This document shows, in pieces, positions 17,801 through 25,619 of a DNA stretch of 64,000 bases. This DNA comes from Streptomyces stelliscabiei (GTDB lineage Bacteria; Actinomycetota; Actinomycetes; Streptomycetales; Streptomycetaceae): positions 3,410,001-3,474,000 of the forward strand of contig NZ_JADBGF010000001.1 in the NCBI RefSeq assembly GCF_014873495.1, read 5' to 3'. The first letter of the stretch is position 1, and each line of letters starts with the position of its first letter. The position numbers and the translations under genes are program-made. A model generated the notes under the pieces. The model made no database searches, was not told where the DNA came from, and worked only from the letters and a program-made list of their open reading frames with translations.

Positions 17801-19283
17801 CCTCGCCTGGGGCGACAAGTGGCCGGTCGGCTCGCTCGTCCTGGCCCCGGCGGGCGGCCTGTCGGCCCGGCCGACCCAGGTCGAGATCAGCTCCCCGGAC
17901 GGTGCCGCCGTCGCCGGTGTCGACGAGAACGGCTGGGTCCGCTTCGACCCGATCACCACCGACCGGCTCGACATCACCGTCACCGAGACGGCCCCGCTGA
18001 CCGTCCACAACCCCGTCGCCGACGACGACCTGCAGCTCCCGGTCGGCCTCACGGAGGCCTACGTCCCGGCCCTGGACCAGTTCCGCACCCCGCAGCCCGC
18101 CCCGACCCGTGAGTTCGAGCTGGGTTGCGGCGAGGGTCCGGCGGTCGAGGTCGACGGGACGCTGTACGAGACGAGCGCACGGGGGACGGTACGGGACCTG
18201 ACGGAGCGACGGCCGGTCGACCTGACGCTCTGCCGGGACGGAAAGGCCCAGGGCGCGCTGGAACTCGGCGCGGACGACCGGCACACCTTCGAGTCCGAGG
18301 ACACCGGCGCGCTGGCCGTCACCACCGTGACCCTCACCCGGGGCACGATCGCCGAACCCGCCGTCAGTGGACGGGAGTTGGACATCCGTGACTGGCTCGG
18401 CGACCGCCGCGAGGTCACCGTCGGCGACGGCGCGGCCTCCTACCTGACGACGTACGAGAACTTCAACGACGGCTGGAGGGCCACGCTGGGCGGCCGTGAG
18501 CTGACCCCCGTGCGGCTCGACGGGTGGCAGCAGGGCTGGCGCGTCCCCGGCGGCGCGGGCGGCACCGTCAGGCTGTCGTTCGAGCCGTCCGTGACGTACG
18601 AGGCCGGGCTGATCGGCGCCGGTGTGGGCCTCGCGGCCCTGATCGGGCTGGCCCTGTGGCGCCGCCAGGAGCCCAACCCGGACGCGCCCCAGCAGGCGCC
18701 ACCGGGGCCCGGCCTCTGGCTCGGCACGGTCGCCCTCACCCTGGTCGGCATCGTCGTCGCGGGCTTCCTCGGCCTCCTCGTCCCGCTCCTGGCCCTGCTG
18801 GCCTGGAAGCGGCACACCCTGCTCGTCCCGATCGCCCTCCTCGCTCTGGTCGGCGCCGGTGTCGCCGCCGCGTTCGGAGCGGGTGAGCCGGTCGCGGCGG
18901 GCGAGGGAGCGTTCGGTCACCTCGCCCAACTCCTCGCGCTGACCGGCCTGTTCGCGGCGCTGGTGAGCGTGGGGACCGGGGTGGAGGCCGGACCCGGACG
19001 GCCCGGCACGACACGGCGGTTCGCGGTACCGCCGGGGGCACAGGCGCCGACGGAGCCGTTGCCGCAGCGCAGGCGGGTGGACCGGACGCTGAACGGCGGG
19101 CCGGGAGGCGCGGGCGACGGGTCCGTGGCCGGTCCGACGGTCTCGGCGCGCGGGCCGGGCTCCCCGCAGGGCGACCCGGACACCCCGACCCGGCGGATCG
19201 CGTTCACCAAGCCGAAGCCCCGGGCGCCGGAGGACGGCGGCCCCGCGGGAGGCGGCGGTACCGGTAAGGGGGAGCCCGGATGA
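14859..19283 (+). CDS. DUF3367 / AftD-like arabinofuranosyltransferase family protein
   Basis: About 1474 residues, close to the length of mycobacterial AftD. The N-terminal about 450 residues form a multi-helix GT-C membrane domain with the DUF3367 start (DTKLGVTTDPWQFVSDLGQLWHDRG, then YVGYLWPMLPYYGL). A large extracytoplasmic part follows, containing two discoidin/CBM-like modules: YDPVNAFDGDRGTAWAEG near residue 750 and RNLTDGDLTTAWIAGDDP near 970. The end has several more membrane helices and a charged Gly/Pro-rich cytosolic tail. Polyprenyl-phosphate-sugar-dependent transfer to an outer glycan is the family role. Streptomyces lacks mycolyl-arabinogalactan, so the acceptor here is open. 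I take ATG 14859 (ATGA overlap) rather than GTG 14850. Confidence 0.9.
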   Translation: MTSTVQAPPPAPVRPAGTTEGPPEGPRSRRWLLGFWAVVFVLLVAAQPGRQTFDTKLGVTTDPWQFVSDLGQLWHDRGGFGGIQDQYVGYLWPMLPYYGLTDLVGLPVWLAERLWLSLIVSVAFWGALRLAERLGVGSSASRLLAASAYALWPVFTTVVGSTSAAALPGAFLPWVLLPLTNERYSARVAALRSALVIPFMGGVNASATLASLLPVGLYLLTRRPGPRQRGLIAWWVPGVLLATAWWVVPLLLLGFYGENFLPYVESSQTTTATMSATEALRGAGNWVGYLNFGEPWLPAGWSVAASVVVILASTVAAGLGLAGLARRDMPERRWLVLTVLVVALFTLAGYGGAFGAPFHGVVQDWLNGGLVPFRNIYKFQTGLALALVLGLAHLVGVAASAQGARRVRGRRFAPLVAAVLVVPGLLWPYLNGSVLQPGSFQELPKYWQATANWLEKYSPDSRALVVPATAHGIYTWGTTVDQPLDVLADSRWAQRDYVPFGTPGNRRAMDAVEQALLTGGEVPGLGDYLSRAGLYYVVVRNDLDPDQIGAVPTATVKRTLEQSGYERVTGLGPVMTGGRIAEGTPMQVEGLYARQRAVEIYRPAEDVPRPGQAGLKAIADTAVVSGGPESLLPLAADPELRDRATVLTGDNHPGLGTPAVQVVGDGLRRADTRFGLVNANTSYTYTANERNPSGSVQDPGARPKQILPVSGLDHQTVAELRGAKSVTASTSGNWLFHLPQYDPVNAFDGDRGTAWAEGAAGSADGQWLRIDFDGSQDLPAAFEVTPLPQDGVRSAPTRIKVETERGSRSTNLQADGSTQKVDAAPGDTSWLKITILDSAERHTGLVGAGFSEIDLPGVRVTRMLRLPTDAQDPDGTAASAEVVSLRRAADPTGLSPTGTEPGLHRTFGTSTAGTYEVKATAVPVPGDELDKLLYKAAPEQQSQIKASAESTASLGAGLSPRNLTDGDLTTAWIAGDDPTIHLAWGDKWPVGSLVLAPAGGLSARPTQVEISSPDGAAVAGVDENGWVRFDPITTDRLDITVTETAPLTVHNPVADDDLQLPVGLTEAYVPALDQFRTPQPAPTREFELGCGEGPAVEVDGTLYETSARGTVRDLTERRPVDLTLCRDGKAQGALELGADDRHTFESEDTGALAVTTVTLTRGTIAEPAVSGRELDIRDWLGDRREVTVGDGAASYLTTYENFNDGWRATLGGRELTPVRLDGWQQGWRVPGGAGGTVRLSFEPSVTYEAGLIGAGVGLAALIGLALWRRQEPNPDAPQQAPPGPGLWLGTVALTLVGIVVAGFLGLLVPLLALLAWKRHTLLVPIALLALVGAGVAAAFGAGEPVAAGEGAFGHLAQLLALTGLFAALVSVGTGVEAGPGRPGTTRRFAVPPGAQAPTEPLPQRRRVDRTLNGGPGGAGDGSVAGPTVSARGPGSPQGDPDTPTRRIAFTKPKPRAPEDGGPAGGGGTGKGEPG

Positions 19284-20728
19284 CGACGCTGGACCACCCC
19301 GCGCGGGACGACGCCGCCCCCGGCCCCGTGCGCATCCCCTTCCCGGTGGTCGACGAGGTGTCCCGGCACTGCGCCCAGGAGGAGGAACCCGAGACCGTCC
19401 ACATCGAGGTCCACCTTCCCGGCCGGCTCGACCCCGACCGACTGCGCACGGCCTTCGTCACCGCCCTGCGGGCCCACCCCCGCATCCTCATGCGGGAGGC
19501 GCCGGGGCGCTGGTACAGGCGCCGCTACGAGTGGGAGCTGACCGCGGGGCCGGACGTCGAAGTGGTGGCCTTCCCGCCGGCCGGCCCGCACGCGCTGCGG
19601 GACGCGCGGACCAGGGCCCTGGTCGAGGCGCCCCCGCTGACGCTGTCGCCGCCGATCCGCCTGGAGGTGGTGGAGGGAGCGGGCCCCGCGGTGGGAAGCG
19701 AGGCGACCGACGCCGTCGGCCTCACCGCGGGCGGTCGGGCCGGCGGGGCGACGGCGCCGCGGCCCGCCGAGCGGCGGAACCCTCCTCCGGCCTCCCCCGG
19801 CCCCGGACGCCCGAAGGGCACGGTCCTCTTCCTCACCGTCAACCACACCGCACTCGACGGCCCGGCCTGCCTCCGCATCCTCGCCACCGCCGCCCAGCTC
19901 TATGGCGGCGAGGACAACGCCCCCACGGCCCCGCCCGTCCGCCCCACCCCCGCCCCCGCCGAACCGGCCCCGCCCGAGGCGGACACCCCCTCCCCCTGGG
20001 CCCGGCCCGCCCGCGTCGCGGCCGGCAGCCCCGAACCCTCGCCCGGCAACGGCCTGCTCGTCACCGAACTGCCCGTGCCCCGCCGCCCCAAGGGCGCCCC
20101 CTACACCGTGAACGACCAGCTCATGGTCACCACCGCCCTGACGCTCGCCCACTGGAACCGGGAACACGGCGCCCACCCCCGCCCCCTGCGCATCACCATG
20201 CCCGTGGACGACCGGCCGAGGGACACGGACATGGCGATCGGCAACGGCACCCGTCTGGTCGAAGTCGCCTTCCACCCCGCCGAGTTGCGCACCGATCACA
20301 CCCCGCTGCCCGCGCTCCTGCGCCGCACGGCCGAACGCACCCGCGCCCTGAAGTCGCTCCCCCGGCCCCAACTCGGCCACGGAGCCTCCCTGTTGACGGC
20401 TCCGGTGGTCCCCGTCTCCTGGCGGGCGGCCGTCACCCGGGGCCTGCGCAGAGCCGCGGCCCCCTGGACGTCGACCACCCTGCTCAGCAACATCGGCCGC
20501 ATCCCCTACGCGCTGGACTTCGGTGAGGAGGCCGGACGCGCCCACGCCGTGTGGTTCTCGGCCCCGGCCCGCATGCCGCGCGGCCTCACCGTCACGACCG
20601 CCTCCACGGCGGGCCGCCTGCACGTGGCCCTGCGCTGGTCCCGCGCCCTGCTCAGCCACGGTGACGGAGCCCACCTCCGGGACCTCTTCGAGCACTATCT
20701 GCACACGACGGAAGAGGAGACCCGTTGA
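19280..20728 (+). CDS. Condensation-fold acyltransferase-like protein
   Basis: 482 residues. The chloramphenicol-acetyltransferase-like/condensation fold is indicated by VNHTALDGPACLRIL, which aligns with the HHxxxDG catalytic motif but with Asn for the first His, and by LRITMPVDDRPRD and the late LLSNIGRIPYALDFG region resembling DFGWG-type closing motifs. It is a stand-alone protein with no adenylation or carrier domain, so not an NRPS module. PapA-type members esterify lipids or sugars; here it could acylate an envelope glycan. It starts by ATGA overlap with the DUF3367 gene and ends in a TTGA overlap with the next methyltransferase. A Pro/Ala-rich insertion follows the catalytic motif. 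Confidence 0.75.
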   Translation: MTTLDHPARDDAAPGPVRIPFPVVDEVSRHCAQEEEPETVHIEVHLPGRLDPDRLRTAFVTALRAHPRILMREAPGRWYRRRYEWELTAGPDVEVVAFPPAGPHALRDARTRALVEAPPLTLSPPIRLEVVEGAGPAVGSEATDAVGLTAGGRAGGATAPRPAERRNPPPASPGPGRPKGTVLFLTVNHTALDGPACLRILATAAQLYGGEDNAPTAPPVRPTPAPAEPAPPEADTPSPWARPARVAAGSPEPSPGNGLLVTELPVPRRPKGAPYTVNDQLMVTTALTLAHWNREHGAHPRPLRITMPVDDRPRDTDMAIGNGTRLVEVAFHPAELRTDHTPLPALLRRTAERTRALKSLPRPQLGHGASLLTAPVVPVSWRAAVTRGLRRAAAPWTSTTLLSNIGRIPYALDFGEEAGRAHAVWFSAPARMPRGLTVTTASTAGRLHVALRWSRALLSHGDGAHLRDLFEHYLHTTEEETR

Positions 20729-21486
20729 CGCCGGCCACCTCGCCCACCCCCACGTCGACCGAGCCGCCCGCGCGGGGCCTGCGGGACTTCTACGAGGACC
20801 CCTCCGTCCCCGTCGCCTCCGGCACCCCCCGCAGCCTCGCCCAGGCCCGCATGCTGGCCGCCGCCCTCGGCCCGGCGGCCACGACGGGCCCCCGTACCGT
20901 CCTCGACATCGGCTGTGGCGACGGCACCGCCGCCGCCACAGCCGCCCCCCTCCTCGCCGGCCACCGCGTCATCGGCGTCGACTGGTCCCAGGACGCCCTC
21001 AGGCGGGCCCGCACCCGCATCCCGTACGCGATCCGCGGCGAACTCACCGACGGCGGGCTGCCGTTGCGGGCGGAGTCCGCCGACGCCGTCCTGTTCAGCG
21101 AGGTCATCGAGCACCTGGTCGACCCGGACGCGGCCCTCGACGAGATCCGCCGCGTCCTGCGCCCCGGCGGCCATCTGATGCTGTCGACCCCCAATCTCGC
21201 CGCCTGGTACAACCGCGCCCTGCTGTTGGCGGGCGTCCAGCCGGTGTTCTCGGAGGTGAGCCTGCGCGGCATCCACGGCCGCCCGGGGAAGGAGGTCGTG
21301 GGCCATCTGCGGCTCTACACCGCCCGCGCGCTGCGGGAGTTCGTGGCCGCGTCCGGCTTCGAGGTCGTCCGGCTGCGCGGGGCGCCCTTCCACGACGTAC
21401 CGCGCCCGCTGCGGCCACTGGACCGCCTGGCCTGCGCCGCCCCCTCGGTGGCGTCGATCCTGCTGCTGCACGCCCGGAGGACGTAG
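20725..21486 (+). CDS. Class I SAM-dependent methyltransferase
   Basis: 253 residues from TTG 20725, supported by GAGGAG 5 nt upstream and a TTGA overlap with the preceding stop. Motifs: TVLDIGCGDGTAA (SAM loop), VIGVDWSQDALRRAR, SADAVLFSEVIEHLVDPDAALDEIRRVLRPGGHLMLSTPN. It resembles methyltransferases acting on polyprenyl or glycan intermediates (UbiE/Coq5-like fold), but the substrate cannot be read from sequence. It is tightly embedded in the envelope operon. The leader (TSPTPTSTEPPARG) is low-complexity. Confidence 0.88.
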   Translation: MTPATSPTPTSTEPPARGLRDFYEDPSVPVASGTPRSLAQARMLAAALGPAATTGPRTVLDIGCGDGTAAATAAPLLAGHRVIGVDWSQDALRRARTRIPYAIRGELTDGGLPLRAESADAVLFSEVIEHLVDPDAALDEIRRVLRPGGHLMLSTPNLAAWYNRALLLAGVQPVFSEVSLRGIHGRPGKEVVGHLRLYTARALREFVAASGFEVVRLRGAPFHDVPRPLRPLDRLACAAPSVASILLLHARRT

Positions 21487-21489
21487 GCG

Positions 21490-22539
21490 ATGTGGTGGGG
21501 AGTGGCCGCGGCCCTGTTGGCGAACGCGCTGTACAGCACCGGGTTCGTCCTGGAGAAACGGGCGCTCACCGCCATGCCGCCGGTGTCGGTCCGCGCACCG
21601 GTGAAGCTGCTGCGGCAGGTCGTCGGCAGTCCGCTGTGGATCGCCGGCTCGCTGTCGCTGGCCGCCGGGTTCGCCGCCCAGCTCGCCGTGTACCGGACCC
21701 TGCCGATCGCCGCCGCCCAGGGCATCTTCGTGTCGGGGCTGGTCCTGCTGGTCCTGCTCTCGGCGCGGCTGCTCGGCGAGCGGACCACGGGCCGGGAGCG
21801 GTACGCCCTCGGCGCCATCCTCGCCGCGCTGCTGATGGTGGTGCTGTCGCTGGACGAGGGCTCCGACACGGTCGGCCGGGGGGCGCCGTACGCGCTGGTC
21901 CTGACGATCTGCCTGCCCGCCCTCGCGGCCGGGGTGGGGCTGTACCGGTCCGCCGAACGGCGCGCCCGGCACCGGCACCGGCTGCCCACCACGGGCGTCG
22001 AGTACGGCGTGGCCGTGGGCCTGCTGTACGGCGTCAGCTCGCTCGCGATCAAGGGCGTGTCGAGCCGTCTGACCACCGGCGGGGCCGGGGACGCGGTGGT
22101 CGGCCTGCTGCGCTCCCCGTACCCGTATCTCCTGCTCGTCACCGGCGCGTTCGGTCTGGTGATGTCGCAGGCGGCGCTGCAGCGCTGCCGGGCCTCGCTG
22201 ATCGTGCCGGTCTGTACGACGGTGACCTCGCTGTTCACGGCGGTGCTCGGCACGCTGTCGTTCGGCGAGTCGCTGCCCGACGATCCACTGCGGCTGACCC
22301 TGCGCCTGTCCGGCACGGTGCTGGCGGTCGCCGTACTGCTGAGCATGCCCAAGCACGACACCCCGGCGCCCCCGGCGCCCCCACCCCCGGTACCGGCCAA
22401 GGAGCTGACCTCCCATGAACCCCGACGACCCGTTGCTCCGGATCCTGGCGTGCCCGCTGGACAAGGGGCCGCTGCACCTGGTGGTCCACGAGGAGGAGAT
22501 GCGGCCCGGGACCACGACCGCCGAGGCCCCGGGGTCTGA
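21490..22539 (+). CDS. EamA/DMT-like membrane transporter
   Basis: 349 residues with about ten hydrophobic segments, starting WWGVAAALLANALYSTGFVLEKRAL, the typical DMT/EamA opening. A second half repeats the pattern (YGVAVGLLYGVSSLAIKGVSSR; LLLVTGAFGLVMSQAALQRCRASLIVPVCTTVTSLFTAVLGTL). The probable role is export or flipping of a small metabolite or lipid-linked intermediate. The last about 42 residues (Pro/Gly/Arg-rich) are encoded in a 125-bp overlap with the Trm112-like gene and are unlikely to fold. The ATG is 3 nt after the previous stop. Confidence 0.85.
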   Translation: MWWGVAAALLANALYSTGFVLEKRALTAMPPVSVRAPVKLLRQVVGSPLWIAGSLSLAAGFAAQLAVYRTLPIAAAQGIFVSGLVLLVLLSARLLGERTTGRERYALGAILAALLMVVLSLDEGSDTVGRGAPYALVLTICLPALAAGVGLYRSAERRARHRHRLPTTGVEYGVAVGLLYGVSSLAIKGVSSRLTTGGAGDAVVGLLRSPYPYLLLVTGAFGLVMSQAALQRCRASLIVPVCTTVTSLFTAVLGTLSFGESLPDDPLRLTLRLSGTVLAVAVLLSMPKHDTPAPPAPPPPVPAKELTSHEPRRPVAPDPGVPAGQGAAAPGGPRGGDAARDHDRRGPGV

Positions 22540-22678
22540 GTCGCTCTACAACCCCCGGCTGCACCGCCGCTACCCGATCGTCGACGGCATTCCGCAGCTG
22601 CTTCCGTCGTCGGGCGAGCAGGTGACCGAGGACGAGCACGAGAAGCTCTCCGCACTGCTGAGGAGGACGGGCTCATGA
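22415..22678 (+). CDS. Trm112-like zinc-ribbon-type protein
   Basis: 87 residues with the family pattern LLRILACPLDKGPLHLV near the start and YNPRLHRRYPIVDGIPQLLP in the second half. Trm112 proteins are small partners that stabilise and activate methyltransferases. AAGGAG lies 10 nt before ATG 22415, so this start is firm even though it is 125 bp inside the transporter gene. It ends in an ATGA overlap with the FkbM methyltransferase, one plausible partner. Only one Cys of the usual zinc site is obvious, as in many bacterial members. Confidence 0.88.
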   Translation: MNPDDPLLRILACPLDKGPLHLVVHEEEMRPGTTTAEAPGSESLYNPRLHRRYPIVDGIPQLLPSSGEQVTEDEHEKLSALLRRTGS

Positions 22679-23523
22679 CCACACTCGCCGCACGGCTGGC
22701 GCCGCTCCTGCCGGACCGGCTGGTCGCCGCGACCGCACGGCTGCTCTACCCGCGCTTCGAACCGGAACTGTCCCGGCTCGACGAGCTGTGCCCGCCGGAC
22801 TGCGGGACGGCGGTGGACGTCGGCGGCTGGTACGGCCCCTGGACCCACCGGCTGGCGGGACGGGCCGCGCGCGTGGTGACCGTGGAGCCCGCGCCCCGGC
22901 TGGCCCGGCTGCTCGCCGCGTCGGCCCCCGCCAACGTCCGCGTCGTCCAGGCCGCCGCCTCGGACGCCCCGGGCACGGCCCGCCTGTGGCTGCCGTCCGG
23001 CGACGACGGCGGCCGCGGGGTGTCCTCCCTGGTCCGCCGGGACATCCACGCCCGCGCGCTGGACGTCGACTGCGTCACCCTGGACGGGCTCGGCCTGACG
23101 GACGTCGGCTTCGTCAAGATCGACGTCGACGGCAACGAACTGGCCGTGCTGCGCGGCGCGTCGGACCTGCTGGCCCGGGACCGCCCCGCCCTCTTCGTCG
23201 AGCTGGAGGCCCGTATCCAGCCGATCGCGCCGGTCGTCGACCTCCTGACCGGCCTCGGCTACACCGGCTGGGTCCTGCCCGCCGGCACCTGGCTCCCCCT
23301 CGTCCCGGCCACCCTGGAGGCGCACCAGGCGCGCACGTCGCACCGGGCGTCCAAGGGGCTGCTCCGGCGTGTCCTGCCGTTCGCCGGGCGGTACGTCAAC
23401 TCGGTGCTGTTCCTGCCGGACGGGCGCCGCCCGGGTGAGCGGGCCGGTGGCCGCCGGGCCGCGTCCGGTGCCGTACGCCACGATGGACCCCATGCCCTCC
23501 GCGAAGCGCCCCGGCCCCGATAG
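22675..23523 (+). CDS. FkbM family methyltransferase
   Basis: 282 residues. FkbM-type features: TAVDVGGWYGPWTHRLAG (SAM loop), VVTVEPAPRLARLLAAS, VVQAAASDAPGTARLWLPSG, the CVTLDGLGLTDVGFVKIDVDGNELAVLRGA block and ALFVELEAR. These enzymes usually O-methylate sugars or polyketides. Together with the two other methyltransferases of the operon, it suggests a multiply methylated glycan or glycolipid product. ATGA overlap with the Trm112-like gene. Its 3' end overlaps the next gene by about 40 bp, and the last 30 residues are a low-complexity Arg/Gly tail. Confidence 0.88.
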   Translation: MTTLAARLAPLLPDRLVAATARLLYPRFEPELSRLDELCPPDCGTAVDVGGWYGPWTHRLAGRAARVVTVEPAPRLARLLAASAPANVRVVQAAASDAPGTARLWLPSGDDGGRGVSSLVRRDIHARALDVDCVTLDGLGLTDVGFVKIDVDGNELAVLRGASDLLARDRPALFVELEARIQPIAPVVDLLTGLGYTGWVLPAGTWLPLVPATLEAHQARTSHRASKGLLRRVLPFAGRYVNSVLFLPDGRRPGERAGGRRAASGAVRHDGPHALREAPRPR

Positions 23524-24106
23524 GCCCTCCGGTCCGTTCACCCCCCTGGACTTCCAGCTCGTGATGCTGCGCCGGATGGCCGACCACAATCCGGGACTCG
23601 TCGAGGACGCCCGCCGTGCGCTGGGCGTCTCCGTCGCGGACATGCGGGAGGCCAACCGGCGGTGGCAGGCGATGGTGCGCTCGCCCCGGTCGCGCGGCTC
23701 GGCGTCGCGGTACCGGTCGGTGCTGGGGGCGCCGGAGTCCGTCACGGTCCAGAAGATCGGCGACCTGGACTGCGAGGCCTGGCTGTGGCCGGTGCCGCTG
23801 TGGGCCGACCTCCGCTTCGAGGTGCTGCTCGCGCCGAACGGGGCGGTGTGGAACGAGTGGCTGGTGCGGGCCCCGGGAGTGGCGGGGCCCGCGTTGCGCG
23901 CGCTGGAGGATCTGGCGCCGTGGTCCTGCACGGTGGACGAGGTGGCGCGGGCCTTCGCGCCGGCGCGGCCGCTGGAGGGGACCGCGCCGACGCGGTGGGG
24001 GCTCAGGTTCTCCGCGCCCGATGCGGAGGGCGTGCGGCGGGAGTGTGTCGCGGAGTTCACGTGGGGGCTGTTGCAGCGGATCGCCACGGTGGACGCGCGG
24101 CCCTGA
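23483..24106 (+). CDS. Conserved hypothetical protein
   Basis: About 207 residues from ATG 23483 (ATG 23492 is also possible). I do not recognise a family. The N-terminal third looks helical and could be a DNA-binding-type fold (FQLVMLRRMADHNPGLVEDARRALGVSVADMREANRRWQ). The rest is a compact alpha/beta region with many Trp (WLWPVPLWADLRFEVLLAPNGAVWNEWLVRAPGV). No signal peptide or membrane helix. The start lies within the end of the FkbM gene, which suggests it closes the envelope operon. Confidence 0.6.
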   Translation: MDPMPSAKRPGPDRPSGPFTPLDFQLVMLRRMADHNPGLVEDARRALGVSVADMREANRRWQAMVRSPRSRGSASRYRSVLGAPESVTVQKIGDLDCEAWLWPVPLWADLRFEVLLAPNGAVWNEWLVRAPGVAGPALRALEDLAPWSCTVDEVARAFAPARPLEGTAPTRWGLRFSAPDAEGVRRECVAEFTWGLLQRIATVDARP

Positions 24107-24294
24107 CAGCGCCGGATCGCACCTGATCGCACCTCGTCAGTTCACGCACACCGCCGATCACCTTCTTCCCCAACCGCTCGCAAGAGCACCCCAAGCGGAA
24201 GATTGACGATCATCGAGCCGTGCGGGACACCGCTGGGCCTACTGTCCGTGAAGAGTTCCGATCTCACGTTGCGATCCCACGGAGAGGCAGCCCC

Positions 24295-25215
24295 ATGACG
24301 ACCCGGCACCCCGCGGAGCGAACCGTGCCCGTCGAACGGCTGCGACTGGGGGATCACGCGTGCATGGGGCCGGGGGACCTGGAGGACGCCGGGGAGTCCC
24401 CGTGGAAGGTGTTCACCGCCTACACCCGGACCAGTCTGGCGCGCGGGGAGAAGGTCCTGCTGGTCATGGACCCGGACGACCTGAGCGACGACGAGGTGGT
24501 CGCCCTGCTGGACCGGGGCAGCGGGCAGGTCGTGGCGGCGCGGGCCGGCGGTCAGCTGTCGCTCAGGCGCAACACCGAGATCTACGCCCCCGACGGCCGC
24601 TTCCGGGAGCGGCGCACGATCGACACCTACGCCTCCGAGGTCGACCGCGCCCGCGACGAGGGCTGGACGGGGCTGCGGGTCACCGCCGACATGAGCTGGG
24701 CGCCCCGGATGAACGTCGGCCACGACCGGCTGCTCGACTACGAGGCGTCCGTGGCGCCGCTGTTCGCGGATCCGCTGTTCACCGCGATCTGCTGGTACGA
24801 CCGCCGGCGCTTCGACGACGACCTGACGGCCCGCGTCGGCAAGGTCCACCCGCTGCGGGTCACGGACCGCCTCGACGCCCTGGAGGTCACCGAGACCCCG
24901 GACGGCGGGCGGATCGCCGGCACCGCCGAGCTGAGCACCCGCACCGAGTTCGTCGAGGCCCTGCGCGAAGCGCTGGAACGCCGTGACGAGGCCGGCCCCA
25001 GCCACCTCGTCCTCGACCTGCGTGACCTGTGCTTCATGGAGGCCCACTGCGCCTGGCAGCTGATCAGCCTCGCCGCGTCGCTCCCGGCCGGCAGCGAGGT
25101 CACCGTGCGCTGCGGCGAGCTGCTGGGGCTGGTGCTGGAGCAGCTGGGCGCCGACGAGGTGCCCCAGCTGCTGGTCAGCGTCGAGGCGGAAGGGGACGGG
25201 GGAGACGCCGGGTGA
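24295..25215 (+). CDS. MEDS sensory domain plus STAS domain protein
   Basis: About 306 residues. Residues 1-200 match the MEDS (DcmR-type) sensory domain, a RecA-like fold (LRLGDHACMGPGD, TRTSLARGEKVLLVMDPDDL, TGLRVTADMSW, LFADPLFTAICWYDRRRF). About 205-300 is a STAS anti-anti-sigma domain (GTAELSTRTEFVEALREALE, HLVLDLRDLCFMEAHCAWQLISLA). The phospho-acceptor Ser/Thr of canonical STAS (DSSG-like) is missing: the loop reads FMEAHCAW. ATG 24295 has GGAGAGG 7 nt upstream. It overlaps by GTGA a small HATPase gene, giving a partner-switch pair. Confidence 0.85.
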   Translation: MTTRHPAERTVPVERLRLGDHACMGPGDLEDAGESPWKVFTAYTRTSLARGEKVLLVMDPDDLSDDEVVALLDRGSGQVVAARAGGQLSLRRNTEIYAPDGRFRERRTIDTYASEVDRARDEGWTGLRVTADMSWAPRMNVGHDRLLDYEASVAPLFADPLFTAICWYDRRRFDDDLTARVGKVHPLRVTDRLDALEVTETPDGGRIAGTAELSTRTEFVEALREALERRDEAGPSHLVLDLRDLCFMEAHCAWQLISLAASLPAGSEVTVRCGELLGLVLEQLGADEVPQLLVSVEAEGDGGDAG

Positions 25216-25619
25216 GCGGGGCTGCGCTGCTGCGGACGGAGTTCGGCGCGGCCGATCTCCCGCTGCTGCGCTCGCTCGTCGAGGAGACCTGCGTCCGGGC
25301 CGGTCTCGCCGCCGCAGTCCGAGGGGTTCTCGTGCAGGCCGTGGCGGAGATCGCGACGGACGCCGTGGAGCACGGAAGCGGCGCCGGTCTCGTCGAACTC
25401 CGCGTGGACGAGGGCGAGTTGCGCTGCGAGGTGACGGGGTACGGGGCCGGCCCCGCGGCGGGGCGGCCCACGGGGCTCGGGCCGCGGCTCGCCGGGGCGC
25501 TGCTCGCGGGCGCGGTGCCGGGCACCGGTGCCCTCCGGGTGCGCGGCACCGAGCAGGGCACCCTCGTCACCCTGTCCGCGCCCCTGCCGGGCTCCGCTAC
25601 AGCCCCGCCCGCGCGCTGA
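25212..25619 (+). CDS. Small HATPase (RsbW/anti-sigma-like) protein, degenerate site
   Basis: About 135 residues from GTG 25212, overlapping the STAS gene stop. The GHKL fold is recognisable (LVQAVAEIATDAVEHGSGAGLVELRVDEGELRCEVTGYGAGP, then LAGALLAG and GTLVTLSAPL). Two ATP-site residues look altered: the N-box Asn is Asp (EIATDAVEH) and the G1-box Asp is Gly (VTGYGAG in place of VTDxGxG). With a STAS partner that lacks the phospho-acceptor, this pair may switch without phosphorylation. Its end overlaps the convergent LuxR gene by about 23 bp. Confidence 0.75.
   Translation: MSGAALLRTEFGAADLPLLRSLVEETCVRAGLAAAVRGVLVQAVAEIATDAVEHGSGAGLVELRVDEGELRCEVTGYGAGPAAGRPTGLGPRLAGALLAGAVPGTGALRVRGTEQGTLVTLSAPLPGSATAPPAR

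Noticed and set aside
19280-20728. NRPS module
   Set aside because: Only a condensation fold is present; no adenylation or carrier domain nearby.
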